Numbered from the stretch's first letter, positions 34,336-43,783 are shown. The stretch: 64,000 nucleotides of DNA from Nocardia neocaledoniensis (GCF_029868625.1 NZ_JARWOJ010000225.1:1-64000); one strand, 5' to 3'. The notes: a model not told the origin generated them from the sequence alone. Translations and numbers: made by a program.

Positions 34336-36267
34336 TCAGCGCAGTACGTAGTCGGTGAGGTCGGCGTGTTTGGTCCAGGTCCAGTAGTCGACCAGGCGCC
34401 AGGGGCTGAGGCTGTGGATCTCGCCGTGAGAGTTCTTGTAGAAGGAGTGCTTGACGCTCGGCTGGGTCCATACGAGCCGTGCGAGTTCGGCTTGTGAGCG
34501 TGCGTGCCAGTCCTCGCATCGGCTTTGCAGCGGGTCCATCGATCGATGCCCGGAGTCGATGAGCTGCTCCAATGCGCTGCTGATGTAGCGCATTTGGCAT
34601 TCAGAATGCAGGATGAGGCTGCCGCCGTGCGCGAGGTTGGTGCCGGGCCCGTACATGCAGAACAGATTCGGGAAGCCGGGCACGGTGATGCCCAGGTAGG
34701 CGCTGGGCCGTTCGCCCCAGAGCTGTTGCAGTTCGAGCCCGTCGCGGCCGGTGATCTCCATCGGCCACAGCGCGCGGTTGGCGTGAAAGCCGGTGGCGTA
34801 GATGATGACATCGGCGGGATAGCGCTTGCCGTCCTCGGCGACCACTCCGTCGGCTTCGATGTGATGGATGCCTTCGCGGATCAACTCCACATTGTCGCGT
34901 TGCAAGGTGCGTAGCCAGCTGCCGTTGTCCTGCAGGGTGCGTTTGCCGGTCGCCGGGTAGTCGGGCATGACCTTGGCCAGCAGGTCGGGATCATCGTTGA
35001 TCTGGCTCGAGATCCAGTGGGTGAACATCAGCCGGGCGGCATTGTTGATCTCGCTGACCGCTTCGGCGGGATCGCCGGTGTAGTCGGGGTCCACGAGTGC
35101 TGCCTCGCGGCCCTTCTCGCATCCGGGCCAGAAGAGCAGGAATCGGTACCAGCGGCCGTAGAAAGGCAGATGAGTCAGCGCCCACCGGACTCCCTGCCCG
35201 ACCGCTGCGTGGTAGTTCGGGTTGGGGAACATCCACTGGGCGGTGCGCTGGAAGATGCTCAGGCTCTTGACCTGTTCGGCGATGGCCGGTGCGATCTGGA
35301 AACCGCTGGCACCCGCGCCGATCATCGCCACCTGTTTGCCGGTGAGGTCGAGATCGTGATCCCAGCGCGCGGAATGGAATGCCGGACCGGCGAAGCGGTC
35401 CCGTCCCTCCAGCTCGGGGATCTTCGGGCGGTTGAGCTGGCCGACCGCAGAGATGATCGCCGAACATTCCACGATCTCGGCGGGACCGTCGGCGGGCAGG
35501 ATCGTGACAAGCCAGCGCTGGTGCTGCTCGTCCCAGCGGGCGCCCAGGACCTCGGTGCCGAACCGTACGTGCGGGGCGATGTCGTGCTCGTCCATGACCC
35601 GCTGGAAGTAGCCCTGCAACTCCGGCTGCTGGGCGAAGTATTCGCTCCAGTCATAGCTGGGTTCGGCACTGTAGCAATAGAAGTGATTGCCGACGTCGAC
35701 GCGAGCGCCGGGATAGGAGTTCTCCCACCAGGTTCCGCCCACGCCAGAATTCTTCTCGATGATGATGTACGGGATTCCCATCTGCTGGAGTCGGATTCCC
35801 GCGAGAAGGCCGGACTGGCCGCATCCGATCACCACGACATTGAAGTCGTCTCGATCAGAGTGGTCAGATTCGCGAACCGCTTCGTCGGGGTCGGTTCCGT
35901 CGAGTTCGAGGTCCGCCAGCACCATCGGCAGGTATTCCTCGGGCACCTCCTCGCAGACCAGCCACCGCATCATCTCTGTGATGACTTCCCCGGACAACGG
36001 GGCCGGTTCCGGGCAGCCGCGATCTCGGTAGTCGCGCAGGATCGGCAGTGCGAGCTCGCGCACTGCGGCCTGGTCCTCGGGCGACATGAAGCCCTGCACC
36101 TCGTTGAGGAACACCCCGTTGGGCCGCAACCGATCTCGCAGCAGTTCGATGTCGCCGGTGATGTGCACCAGCGACAGCATCAAGGTCGGGATGCTGAGGT
36201 CGAGCAATGCGGCGGCGATGTCGTCATCGGCGTCGGTGAACGGTACGCCGGCCCAGCGGTTACGCAT
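34336..36267 (-). CDS. Baeyer-Villiger type flavin monooxygenase (643 aa)
   Basis: A type I Baeyer-Villiger monooxygenase that inserts one oxygen next to a ketone using FAD and NADPH. After a helical N-terminal extension of about 140 residues it shows the FAD Rossmann motif VVVIGCGQSG (143-153), then GVGGTWWENSYPGARVD, the fingerprint FAGPAFHSARWDHD (FxGxxxHxxxW), the NADPH motif AMIGAGASGFQIAP, and YATGFHANR near the C-terminus. The N-terminal extension is found in the 4-hydroxyacetophenone/MymA-like subgroup. It is the central gene of the minus-strand operon (TetR, PF10118 protein, this enzyme, NTF2-like, decarboxylase-like). The hydrolases of the divergent operon could cleave the ester or lactone product. 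Confidence 0.88.
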   Translation of the reverse strand: MRNRWAGVPFTDADDDIAAALLDLSIPTLMLSLVHITGDIELLRDRLRPNGVFLNEVQGFMSPEDQAAVRELALPILRDYRDRGCPEPAPLSGEVITEMMRWLVCEEVPEEYLPMVLADLELDGTDPDEAVRESDHSDRDDFNVVVIGCGQSGLLAGIRLQQMGIPYIIIEKNSGVGGTWWENSYPGARVDVGNHFYCYSAEPSYDWSEYFAQQPELQGYFQRVMDEHDIAPHVRFGTEVLGARWDEQHQRWLVTILPADGPAEIVECSAIISAVGQLNRPKIPELEGRDRFAGPAFHSARWDHDLDLTGKQVAMIGAGASGFQIAPAIAEQVKSLSIFQRTAQWMFPNPNYHAAVGQGVRWALTHLPFYGRWYRFLLFWPGCEKGREAALVDPDYTGDPAEAVSEINNAARLMFTHWISSQINDDPDLLAKVMPDYPATGKRTLQDNGSWLRTLQRDNVELIREGIHHIEADGVVAEDGKRYPADVIIYATGFHANRALWPMEITGRDGLELQQLWGERPSAYLGITVPGFPNLFCMYGPGTNLAHGGSLILHSECQMRYISSALEQLIDSGHRSMDPLQSRCEDWHARSQAELARLVWTQPSVKHSFYKNSHGEIHSLSPWRLVDYWTWTKHADLTDYVLR

Positions 36268-36321
36268 GGATCATCCAATCTCGACCGGGAACTTCAATGC
36301 CCGGGTCGTCCAATTTTTCCG

Positions 36322-37188
36322 CTATCGAGGCTGCTGCGCGGTGGCATACCAGCGGGTAATGTCGCGGCCCTCGGACTCCGCGCCGTACCACTCGGCGGTG
36401 AATTGCGGAATCGGCTGCCGGTCAGGGCGGTGGAAAGGTAGCTGGGACAGCATGATCCGGTACAGTATGCGCAGCTGCTGCCGCCTGGGGATGTCCCGGA
36501 ACGCCTGGGTCCCGACGAATCCCCGTGAGGTGTCACTCGCGCCGCCGCGATCGGCTGCGGGGATGTACTTGCTGAAGTCGTCGGCGATCATCTGCATCAC
36601 CATCATGATGTGGCGCATTGCCTTGGGCATCTGGCGCGTGCGCTCCCACGGCCGTCCGACGGCGGCCTCATAGATGGCGAACGCCGAGGACCGGTGTTCG
36701 ATCTCTTCCATGAAGTGCCAGATGAACAGCGACGCAACATGATCCGCGCCGCCTCGAAACAGCGCCGGTTCGTTGTTGAGCATCGTCCCGAACAGGGGCG
36801 TGAAGGTCGCTTCGATATCGGCCATGTAGGCCAGGTGGAATTCGAGGGACTCGCTCTCGAACAGATCGGAGTACGCCTGGTCGATCTTGGCTTGAGTCTG
36901 GGCGAGCATCGGGTGCTGCTTCACCAGGCAGGCGACGTGACGACGATGCATGCGTGCGTGTTGCGCCTCCTGTTGCAGGAAGTCCTTGGCCTCCCGCTCC
37001 ATCGGGGTGCCTTTCAACCGCGGCGCGGCCTGCTGGATCGCCATGACGATGTACCGCTCGAAGGCCGGAGCGGCGAAGCTCATCGCGTTGCACAGTTCGG
37101 AGAAGTCGGGGTTGGCAGGCTGCCACAGGAACGGCGTGCTGTCCGGTTCGAACGTGAACGGTGGTTTCCGTACCTTCAGGGTGCTCAC
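36322..37188 (-). CDS. PF10118 metal-dependent hydrolase-like, ferritin-fold (288 aa)
   Basis: A helical, ferritin-like diiron-type protein of the 'predicted metal-dependent hydrolase' family. Metal ligand candidates are in FLQQEAQHARMH (ExxH), ESLEFHLAYMADIEATF and FMEEIEHRSSAF (ExxH). The GTG at 37188 is preceded by GGAGGA at ideal spacing, so I prefer it to the upstream ATG at 37206. Members of the family co-occur with flavin monooxygenases and oxidoreductases in mycobacteria and nocardiae; whether they hydrolyse or oxygenate is not settled. It follows the tetR gene and precedes the monooxygenase with 54 bases between. Confidence 0.75.
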   Translation of the reverse strand: MSTLKVRKPPFTFEPDSTPFLWQPANPDFSELCNAMSFAAPAFERYIVMAIQQAAPRLKGTPMEREAKDFLQQEAQHARMHRRHVACLVKQHPMLAQTQAKIDQAYSDLFESESLEFHLAYMADIEATFTPLFGTMLNNEPALFRGGADHVASLFIWHFMEEIEHRSSAFAIYEAAVGRPWERTRQMPKAMRHIMMVMQMIADDFSKYIPAADRGGASDTSRGFVGTQAFRDIPRRQQLRILYRIMLSQLPFHRPDRQPIPQFTAEWYGAESEGRDITRWYATAQQPR

Positions 37189-37352
37189 AACAGTCCTCCC
37201 GCTCACCGCCGCGTGGCCCGGACCGAACCATCTGCGACGTTTCTCATTTCTGTCTCAACAGAGTGTCGGCAGGAGGGTGCGCTGTCAAGAGCGGAGGTGT
37301 CAACACAGGCAAACGCGCGAAGATGCCAGGGCAGCCGAGCGCGGTGGCAACG

Positions 37353-37934
37353 CTATTCGGCGCGAGGCTTGATCAGGGGGAAGATCGCGTAGCGCTTGAG
37401 CATGGCGAGCCGATGCTCGCGCGGATGCTGGAAATGCGGCTCAAGCAGGCTCAATTGGATGCCGATCAGCCATTCGATCGCGTCGTGGGCGACGATGTCG
37501 TCGTACAGGTAGCCGGCCTCGGCATTGTCGCGCAGCAGCGCTTCGAGCATGGGGGTGAGCGCGGCGGTCATCGCTTCGAGGCCACCGCCGACCCGCGCCA
37601 TCGCGGACGGTCCCCCGCCGCCGTGCGCCTGCAATGCCTTGAACCAGTGTTCGGAACGCAGCGCGTCACTGAACAGCAGCATCCCTTGCGCAATGCGGTC
37701 GAGAGGGTCGGCGATGTGCTCGATCTGATGTGCCACGATCCCGGCCATCACCGCGGTGCGGGTCATGAGAACCTCGCGGACCAGCTCATCTTTGTCCGAG
37801 ACATGGCGGTAGACCGTCGCTCGCGAACATCCGGCGAGCTCGGCGACCTCATCGATACGCACGGCCAGCGGGCCACGCTGGTCGATGATCTCGGCCGTGG
37901 CGGCTATCAGCCTGCTACGGACATCGCCTACCAC
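37353..37934 (-). CDS. TetR-family regulator of the catabolic cluster (193 aa)
   Basis: A one-component repressor. The N-terminal helix-turn-helix reads IDEVAELAGCSRATVYRHVSDKDELVREVL (about 27-56), the textbook TetR pattern, followed by a helical ligand-binding domain. It is the first gene on the minus strand, 164 bases before the PF10118 gene, and is divergent from the amidohydrolase operon, 254 bases away. An inverted repeat GTGAGA/TCTCAC in that divergent region is a candidate operator. Autorepression with de-repression by a pathway ketone is an inference from arrangement. Confidence 0.85.
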   Translation of the reverse strand: MVGDVRSRLIAATAEIIDQRGPLAVRIDEVAELAGCSRATVYRHVSDKDELVREVLMTRTAVMAGIVAHQIEHIADPLDRIAQGMLLFSDALRSEHWFKALQAHGGGGPSAMARVGGGLEAMTAALTPMLEALLRDNAEAGYLYDDIVAHDAIEWLIGIQLSLLEPHFQHPREHRLAMLKRYAIFPLIKPRAE

Positions 37935-38091
37935 GAAACCTGCCTCCCACCCTCGCTCGGCGACCCGGCGTCGCAGCGCAATCGGTCATGCTACCAGGGA
38001 CTTAGCCGCCAGCCGGACCTGCACCGGCGGGCTGCCGAGCAATGTTCGCGCCGAACGATTCCCGTGATCCCGTTGATACGAGAGGCTCCGC

Positions 38092-38118
38092 GTGAGATGC
38101 TTTCACAATACGTCTCAC
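38092..38118. promoter_or_regulatory. Candidate TetR operator (inverted repeat)
   Basis: GTGAGA at 38092-38097 and TCTCAC at 38113-38118, 15 bases apart, in the divergent promoter region about 70 bases upstream of the amidohydrolase start. A GTCTCA hexamer also occurs near 37255 upstream of the PF10118 gene. Size and place suit a TetR dimer site. Confidence 0.4.
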
Positions 38119-38188
38119 CGCTCGGCTGGAAGGCTGGCACCGCCGCCTGGCTCGCGCGGCTTTCGAGAAACCGAGGAGGAAAGCTCTC

Positions 38189-39931
38189 ATGGCCTTCGAC
38201 ACGATCATCCGCCAAGGCCGTTGGTTCGACGGCACCGGCGCGCCCTCCGCGATCCGCAACCTCGGCATCAAGGACGGCCGCGTCACCGCCGTGACCGCCG
38301 AGGAACTCGACGCGACCGGATGCCCGCAGGTCATCGACGCGACCGGACGCTGGGTGGTTCCAGGGTTCATCGATGTGCACACCCACTACGACGTGGAGCT
38401 GTGGAAGGGCGCGGGCCTAGAGGAGTCGACCCGGCACGGGGTGACCACGGTGGCGATGGGGTCCTGCTCGCTGTCGACGGTTCACGTTGATCCCATCGAT
38501 GCCGGCGATCTGTTCGGCCGGGTCGAGGCGATCCCGCGCGAGCACGTCGTGAAAGCGATGGAGCAGCACAAGACGTGGACGAACTGCGAGGAATACATCG
38601 CCGCGCTCGAGTCCCTGCCACTGGGTCCCAATGTGTGCGCGTTCCTGGGCCACTCCGATATGCGCACGGCGACAATGGGTTTGGATCGGGCGACCGACAA
38701 GAAGGTCACACCGAGCCCCGACGAACTGGCCCGGATGCAGCGCATGCTCGACGAGGCCCTGGATGCCGGATTCGTCGGTTTGTCAATGATGAACCTGCGC
38801 TTCGACAAGCTCGACGGCGACCGCTGCCGCTCACGCACCGTCCCGTCGACCTACGCCAAACCCCGCGAATTCCGCAAGCTCAGAGATCAGGTGCGCCGCC
38901 GGGGCGCGGTGGTGCAGACCGCACCCGATATCAAGCGCCCCGCCGACCTGCTCGCCCACGCCCTGCACGCCACCGGATGGTTCCGCAAGCCGCTCAAGAC
39001 CAGCATGCTCGCCGCCGCGGACTCCAAGTCCAACCCCTCGGGTGTGTATGTGCTCAAAGCGCTTTCGACCGTGGCGAACCTGTTCGGCGGCAATTTCCGA
39101 TTCCAGCATCTGCCGGTGCCGTTCACCGTATACGCCGACGGCATCGACTTCGTGATCTTCGAGGAGTTCGGTTCCGGCGAGGAGGCTCTGCACCTGTCGG
39201 ACTGCGTCGAACGCGACGAGCTGCTCAAGGACGAGACCTATCGGCGGCGGTTCCGCAAGGACTACGACGCGAAGTTCGGGATCAAGGTCTGGCATCGCGA
39301 CTTCTTCGACGCCGAAATCGTCGACTGCCCCGACCCTTCGGTGATCGGGAAGTCGTTCGGGCAGGTCGGAATCGAACGCGGCGGATTGCATCCGGTCGAC
39401 GCGTTCCTGGATCTGGTCGTCGAGCACGGCCGGGCGGTGCGCTGGCGCACCACCATCTCCAACCACCGGCCGCAGGTGCTCGACAAGCTCTCCAAGGACC
39501 GATACGTCCAGATGGGGTTCTCCGATGCCGGGGCGCACATGCGCAACATGGCCTTCTACAACATGGGCCTGCGCCTGCTCAAGCGCGTGATCGAAGCCGA
39601 GGCAGCAGGCGCCCCGTTCATGACCGTCGACCGTGCGGTGCACCGGCTTTCGGGAGAGCTGGCCGATTGGTACGGCCTCGATGCCGGGCACCTGCGGGTG
39701 GGCGATCGCGCGGACCTGTCCATTCTCGACCCAGCGCACCTGGACGAGTCGGTCGAGGCGTACGCCGAGGAGGCCGCCGAGCCGTACGACGGGATGGTGC
39801 GCATGGTCAACCGCAACGACGAGGCGGTCGCTGCCGTGTTCGTCAACGGTCGGCAGGTCGTCGCCGACGGCAAACCCACCGAGGCGCTCGGCTCGGTCCG
39901 CACCGGGAGCTTCCTGCGCAGTGCCTACTGA
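38189..39931 (+). CDS. Amidohydrolase, N-acyl-D-amino-acid deacylase type (580 aa)
   Basis: First gene of the plus-strand operon, with GAGGAGGAAAGC before the ATG. The TIM-barrel metal site starts with FIDVHTHYDVEL (HxH); further ligand candidates are the Cys in MGSCSLSTV, HSD in LGHSDMR, and the D in GFSDAGAHMRNM. It ends with the small beta-sandwich typical of the superfamily (VGDRADLSILDP, VFVNGRQVV). The D-aminoacylase group includes many actinobacterial enzymes of unknown natural substrate. Its stop overlaps the start of the next hydrolase by 11 bases. In this context it may open an amide, lactam or cyclic ester of the same compound class. Confidence 0.82.
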   Translation: MAFDTIIRQGRWFDGTGAPSAIRNLGIKDGRVTAVTAEELDATGCPQVIDATGRWVVPGFIDVHTHYDVELWKGAGLEESTRHGVTTVAMGSCSLSTVHVDPIDAGDLFGRVEAIPREHVVKAMEQHKTWTNCEEYIAALESLPLGPNVCAFLGHSDMRTATMGLDRATDKKVTPSPDELARMQRMLDEALDAGFVGLSMMNLRFDKLDGDRCRSRTVPSTYAKPREFRKLRDQVRRRGAVVQTAPDIKRPADLLAHALHATGWFRKPLKTSMLAAADSKSNPSGVYVLKALSTVANLFGGNFRFQHLPVPFTVYADGIDFVIFEEFGSGEEALHLSDCVERDELLKDETYRRRFRKDYDAKFGIKVWHRDFFDAEIVDCPDPSVIGKSFGQVGIERGGLHPVDAFLDLVVEHGRAVRWRTTISNHRPQVLDKLSKDRYVQMGFSDAGAHMRNMAFYNMGLRLLKRVIEAEAAGAPFMTVDRAVHRLSGELADWYGLDAGHLRVGDRADLSILDPAHLDESVEAYAEEAAEPYDGMVRMVNRNDEAVAAVFVNGRQVVADGKPTEALGSVRTGSFLRSAY

Positions 39932-40817
39932 ACCGGAAGTCCTCACCATCGACCTGCCGCACCTGAAGGTCTCCGCGCTGGCGTGGGGACCGCCGGACGG
40001 GCGGCTCGCCGTGTGCCTGCACGGATACCCCGACACCGCGTGGACGTGGCGGCATCTGGGTCCCGAGCTGGCCGAGCAAGGCTACCGGGTGGTCGCGCCG
40101 TTCACCCGGGGCTACGCCCCGACCGCCATCCCAGAGGACGGCGACTATCACATCGGCGCGCTGATGTTCGACGCCATCGAACTCCACCGTTGTCTCGGCG
40201 GCGGCTCCGATGCCGTTCTCATCGGCCACGATTGGGGCGGGTTCACCGCCGTCGCCCTGGCCGCCCACCCGGATTCGCCGTTCACGAAGGTTGCCGCCCT
40301 AGGAATACCGGTGCTGCACGGCTTCCGGAACCGCATGCCGCCGCGGCTGCTGCGACGGCTCCCCGCGCAGACCCGGCAAAGCTGGTATGTGCTGTTTCAG
40401 CAAATCCCCGGAGTCTCCGAACGCGCCCTCGGACGCCTCATTCCGAAACTCTGGCGCGACTGGTGCCCCGAGGGCTACGACGTCACCGAAGATGTCGAAA
40501 GGGTATGGGCCGCACTGCCCGACCACGCCCATCGTACGGCGGCGCTGTCCTACTATCGCTTCCAGTTCCAACCCCGCCGCCAGCCCACGCCCTACCGGAC
40601 CTTGCACCGCAGCTGGCGTACGCAACCGGCCCGTATGCCGATCCTGGTTCTGCACGGTGCGACCGACGGCGCCCTCGACGCCCGTCTCGCCGCGTTCAGC
40701 GCCGAACGCCTCCCCACCGGCAGCCGGCACGAGATCGTGCCCGCCGCAGGGCATTTCCTGCATCTCGACCAGCCGCGGCACATCAATCGATCGATCATCG
40801 AGTACCTCGCCCGATGA
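39921..40817 (+). CDS. Alpha/beta hydrolase, epoxide-hydrolase-like (298 aa)
   Basis: GTG start at 39921, overlapping the previous gene. The oxyanion motif LHGYPDTAWTWRHLGPELA (HGxP) and the nucleophile elbow VLIGHDWGGFTAVALA with Asp in G-H-D-W-G-G point to the epoxide hydrolase/haloalkane dehalogenase branch, where Asp rather than Ser attacks the substrate. Near the C-terminus VLHGATDGALD and AAGHFLHLDQP give the acid and the catalytic His. Length fits. Next to the Baeyer-Villiger enzyme it may hydrolyse an epoxide or a related product. A much longer upstream frame is a shadow of the amidohydrolase. Confidence 0.8.
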   Translation: MPTEPEVLTIDLPHLKVSALAWGPPDGRLAVCLHGYPDTAWTWRHLGPELAEQGYRVVAPFTRGYAPTAIPEDGDYHIGALMFDAIELHRCLGGGSDAVLIGHDWGGFTAVALAAHPDSPFTKVAALGIPVLHGFRNRMPPRLLRRLPAQTRQSWYVLFQQIPGVSERALGRLIPKLWRDWCPEGYDVTEDVERVWAALPDHAHRTAALSYYRFQFQPRRQPTPYRTLHRSWRTQPARMPILVLHGATDGALDARLAAFSAERLPTGSRHEIVPAAGHFLHLDQPRHINRSIIEYLAR

Positions 40818-41752
40818 CCGATCGCGCTCAGGAAGACAACGTTGTCATGATCGGATCCCCGTCGAAGATGTCCGGGGTGGACCCGGCCCTGCGCCACGTC
40901 GCACGTTTCCTGCCAACTGGATCCGCACTGCACCGCGGACTGACGGTGCCTCGGGTGATCATGGGACTCGCCGGCCGAATCGGGGAACTACCCCGGATCT
41001 CCATCGCAAGGGTCAATCCGGATGTGACCGTGCGGATACACCGCCCCGCCGGTCGAGCAGGCTCCGGACCGGCGCTGCTGTGGATCCATGGCGGCGGAAC
41101 CGTCATGGGCAGCGCCGCCCAGGAAGACAAGCACTGCCGACGACTGGCCGACCACTGCGATATCACCGTAGTGGCCGTCGACCATCGGCTCGCGCCCGAA
41201 CATCCCTACCCGACCCCGTTGCTGGACTGCTACGAGGCCCTGCGCTGGCTGGCTCGCCAATCATGGATCGACCCAGCTCGTATCGCCATCGGCGGAGCCA
41301 GCGCCGGTGGCGGCCTCACCGCGGCCCTCGCCCTGCTGGCACGCGAGCGCGCCGACATCACACCGGTGCTGCAGCTGATGACGTATCCCATGCTCGACGA
41401 CAGGACCGGAACCACCCCCGACTCCCGCGCCCGGATCATGTGGTCGGGACAAGACAACCAGATCGCTTGGCGCTGCTACCTGAATGGATCGGATCCGGCG
41501 CACGCCTCACCGGCTCGCAGGACAGACCTCGAAGGATTGCCGACGGCATGGATCGGAGTCGGCACGCTCGATCTTTTCTATCCGGAGTCCGTGGCCTACG
41601 GCGAGCGGCTCCGGGCAGCAAACGTGCCGACCCACACCGAAATCGCGACCGGAGCGTTCCACGCGTTCGACATGATCGCACCCAATGCCCCTGTGTCCCA
41701 GCGCTTCTTCGCAAGCCAGTGCCACGCGCTGCGGACCGCGCTGGCACCATGA
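40814..41752 (+). CDS. Alpha/beta hydrolase, hormone-sensitive-lipase (HSL) type esterase (312 aa)
   Basis: ATG at 40814 overlapping the previous stop (ATGA). It has the HSL motif LWIHGGGTVMG (HGGG oxyanion hole), the elbow IGGASAGGGLTAAL (GxSAG), DLFYPESVAY for the Asp and AFHAFDM for the His. These carboxylesterases prefer short-chain esters; mycobacterial relatives are LipR/LipN-like. Third gene of the plus-strand operon. It is a good candidate to cleave the ester formed by the monooxygenase across the divergent promoter. It is convergent with a broken TetR gene that begins directly after its stop. Confidence 0.82.
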   Translation: MTDRAQEDNVVMIGSPSKMSGVDPALRHVARFLPTGSALHRGLTVPRVIMGLAGRIGELPRISIARVNPDVTVRIHRPAGRAGSGPALLWIHGGGTVMGSAAQEDKHCRRLADHCDITVVAVDHRLAPEHPYPTPLLDCYEALRWLARQSWIDPARIAIGGASAGGGLTAALALLARERADITPVLQLMTYPMLDDRTGTTPDSRARIMWSGQDNQIAWRCYLNGSDPAHASPARRTDLEGLPTAWIGVGTLDLFYPESVAYGERLRAANVPTHTEIATGAFHAFDMIAPNAPVSQRFFASQCHALRTALAP

Positions 41753-42357
41753 TCACCGCAGCGCGCGGGCGGCCACGGCCGGTCCCACCCATTCCCTCAG
41801 GAACGCCCGCAGATTTTCGCCGTGCCGGGGCGGGCGGCCGGGATCGATCACGAAGGATTGCGCTGCGCGCAGGATGAATTCAACCAGCCCGTCCAGCGCG
41901 GCCTCGTCGAAACCTCCTGCCGCCCAAACCACCTCGTATCGCTAGAGGAGCTGACGACCGAACGCGAAAGCCGCATCGGAAGTGATCCCGGCGGAGCTGG
42001 CCCCCGGGCGACCGGGCGGGATCAGCAGTCCCAGATACTTCTGCTTCGGGAGCTGTTCGAGCACATGGGCGATGCCCTCCGCCACCGCCTCGGCCGGATC
42101 GTGAATGCCCTGCACATGGGCGGCCAGATCGTCGAGATAAGGCCCCATCTCCTCGATGGCGGTGCGCTGCAACATCGATTCCGTGCTGGGAAAGTACCGA
42201 TACACAGTTTGCCGGGGCACACCGAGTTCACGGGCGATGTCGGCGATGCGCATCTTGTCGCCACGCTCGCCGATGACCCGGCGGGCGACCGCCAGGATCC
42301 CTCGACGGCCTCGGCATCGGTCAGCGCCGCATCGCCCGACCATCCGTGTGTGCGCAC
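41753..42357 (-). pseudogene. TetR-family regulator, frameshift plus nonsense mutation
   Basis: On the minus strand the pieces THGWSGDAALTDAEAVE, then after a frameshift near 42303 GILAVARRVIGERGDKMRIADIARELGVPRQTVYRYFPS, give the helix-turn-helix of a TetR protein. The ligand domain follows to AAFAFGRQLL, where an in-frame TAG (41942-41944) stops it, and the same frame then continues RYEVVWAAGGFDEAALDGLVEF to EWVGPAVAARALR and a natural stop at 41753. A CAG-to-TAG change explains the internal stop. Two independent lesions mean a true pseudogene. Confidence 0.75.
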
Positions 42358-42423
42358 CAGCGCCCCCCGGCTACGGCGAAACCCCTTGGCGCAAGAGTAC
42401 TGTCGCCGCCGATGCGCCCGGGG

Positions 42424-43165
42424 TCAGCGCGCCGGTGAGCCGGTCGGCACGTCGATGTGCACCGGTACGTCGTCGTCCCAGGGTTGCCGGATCACCATGT
42501 CCGCCACGTTCAAATAGCCGGTCTCGAATTCCCCGGTGGCCGCGTCGACGAGACGGTACCGCTGGTGTTGCCGGTGGATCGGCTGCCCGTCGATCAACGC
42601 GATGCGAACCTCGCCGCGTTCGAAGCGGCACCGTTTCTGCAGGGCCGCCACGAGCTGTTTGTTGTGCATGTGCCCGTCCCCGAAGTTCCATCCGATCGCG
42701 GTGCTGCACAGGGTTTCACCGTCGATGAGCACATAGTCGTCTTCGTGCCGCCCGCCATGGCGCGGTGGGCCAGGGTGAACATCGCCCGGCCGTGGGTGTT
42801 GAATCCGTGGAAGGCGTAGCCCATGTAGAGGTGCATCTGCGCGTTCTCCGCGCTGCCGAAGAACTTCTCGCGTTGCGCGGCGGGCATGCTCGGGATCGAG
42901 ACGATGCTCCGCTCGAGCTTCTCTGACGCCGACGGTTTCATGCACCACAGCGAGGTGTCCCAGTTACCGGCGTAATACCGCATCCCGGGCAGGAAGGAAC
43001 CTTGCGGGGGAACAGATTTCCCAGCACCACGGTGCCGACGAGGACGAGAACCAGCACGATCGGTCCGGGACCGCTCAGGTCGCCGAGTCCCACGTCCGGA
43101 TGCCCGACGAACAGCGCCAGCACCGCAAACATCATGAAGGCCAGGACAGGCGGCAAGCAACTTGA
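42424..43165 (-). pseudogene. DUF3556 membrane protein, C-terminal part, frameshifted
   Basis: Fragments in different frames fit one protein: a membrane part (LAFMMFAVLALFVGHPDVGLG, LVLVLVGTVVLGNLF), then MRYYAGNWDTSLWCMKPSAS and AENAQMHLYMGYAFHGFNTH, and after another shift DDYVLIDGETLCSTAIGWNF to DMVIRQPWDDDVPVHIDVP. This is the C-terminal half of the DUF3556 family of mycobacterial/nocardial integral membrane proteins (usually about 580 aa). The N-terminal half is missing and at least two frameshifts are present. Confidence 0.65.
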
Positions 43166-43667
43166 GCACAGTCTGATCGCCGTGCCCTCGCGCTGCGACT
43201 GCTCGGCGGGCGGCTGGGCTTGTTCGCGCTACCCCGAGGGTAGCCGCGATGGCTTGTGCCGATCGCGGCAGCCGGCAGGGCGCTGAGCGTAAGAGGTGGG
43301 GCGTAGTCCTCGCGCGGCGACGAGATTCTGAGATCGGGTCCATCGCGGCGGCATCATCTTGGCCGTGCTCGTCGCAAGGGTGGTCGTTTCACCGCCGGCT
43401 CGATGCGGTTCGCCTCGACCGGAGCAAGCGATCGAGGCGAACCTTCCCCGTGCACCCACACGCCGCACACGTCGCGGGGCACTCGCAAACTTAGTCGGGT
43501 CAGCGGCTCAATCATGCGAGCCGCGCCAACACGACGGCGCAGGCAGCGTCGGTTCCAGACCGACGAGCCCTCGGAGTGAGGCGCGAAACGGGTTCCGCTG
43601 GCTACGCCGACAGATGTTGCGAGGCCGACTACCCGCATCCTCTCGGCAGGCCGCGGAGTTCAAGAAC
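43166..43667. other. No gene seen
   Basis: About 500 bases upstream of the DUF3556 remnant. The missing N-terminal half of that gene is not recognisable here. Overlapping frames without motifs. Confidence 0.35.
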
Positions 43668-43683
43668 GTGGGGTTTCTGTGGG
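43668..43683. repeat. Direct repeat, left copy, around second tRNA relic
   Basis: GTGGGGTTTCTGTGGG; recurs at 43911-43926 with one mismatch. The two copies bracket a tRNA terminator and tRNA 3' end, as the repeats at 2036 and 2243 do. Confidence 0.45.
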
Positions 43684-43716
43684 ACTTGGCCGAAACGTCA
43701 AATCTCCGAAACAGAG

Positions 43717-43748
43717 AAACCCCCTCCGACCCAGGTCAGAGAGGGTTT
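43717..43748 (-). terminator. Terminator of the second tRNA relic
   Basis: A 15-bp stem (two G-U pairs on the minus transcript) with a short loop and a T-rich end when read on the minus strand. It follows the tRNA 3' end after a few bases, as a native tRNA terminator would. Confidence 0.55.
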
Positions 43749-43754
43749 TCACTG

Positions 43755-43783
43755 TCAGGCTGACAGGATTTGAACCTGCGACC
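43755..43783 (-). other. tRNA 3' end relic (T-arm and acceptor strand), att-like
   Basis: Minus strand: GGTC, T-arm GCAGG-TTCAAAT-CCTGT, acceptor strand CAGCCTG and discriminator A. CCA is not encoded (CAG follows). No 5' strand CAGGCTG at tRNA distance upstream, so the 5' half is missing or replaced. Probably an attachment-site scar of a tyrosine-integrase element; no integrase is nearby. Confidence 0.5.

Noticed and set aside
33852-34811. A 319-codon minus-strand frame
   Set aside because: The N-terminal 170 codons are antisense-frame shadow of the Baeyer-Villiger gene, full of Ala/Ser/Thr runs. The real NTF2-like gene starts at the GTG at 34295.
39983-41752. A 589-codon frame across two hydrolase genes
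   Set aside because: The upstream part is a shadow of the epoxide-hydrolase-like gene. The HSL-type gene begins at the overlapping ATG at 40814.
40387-41877. A 496-codon plus-strand frame
   Set aside because: Arg/Pro-rich shadow of the two alpha/beta hydrolase genes in another frame; no motif.
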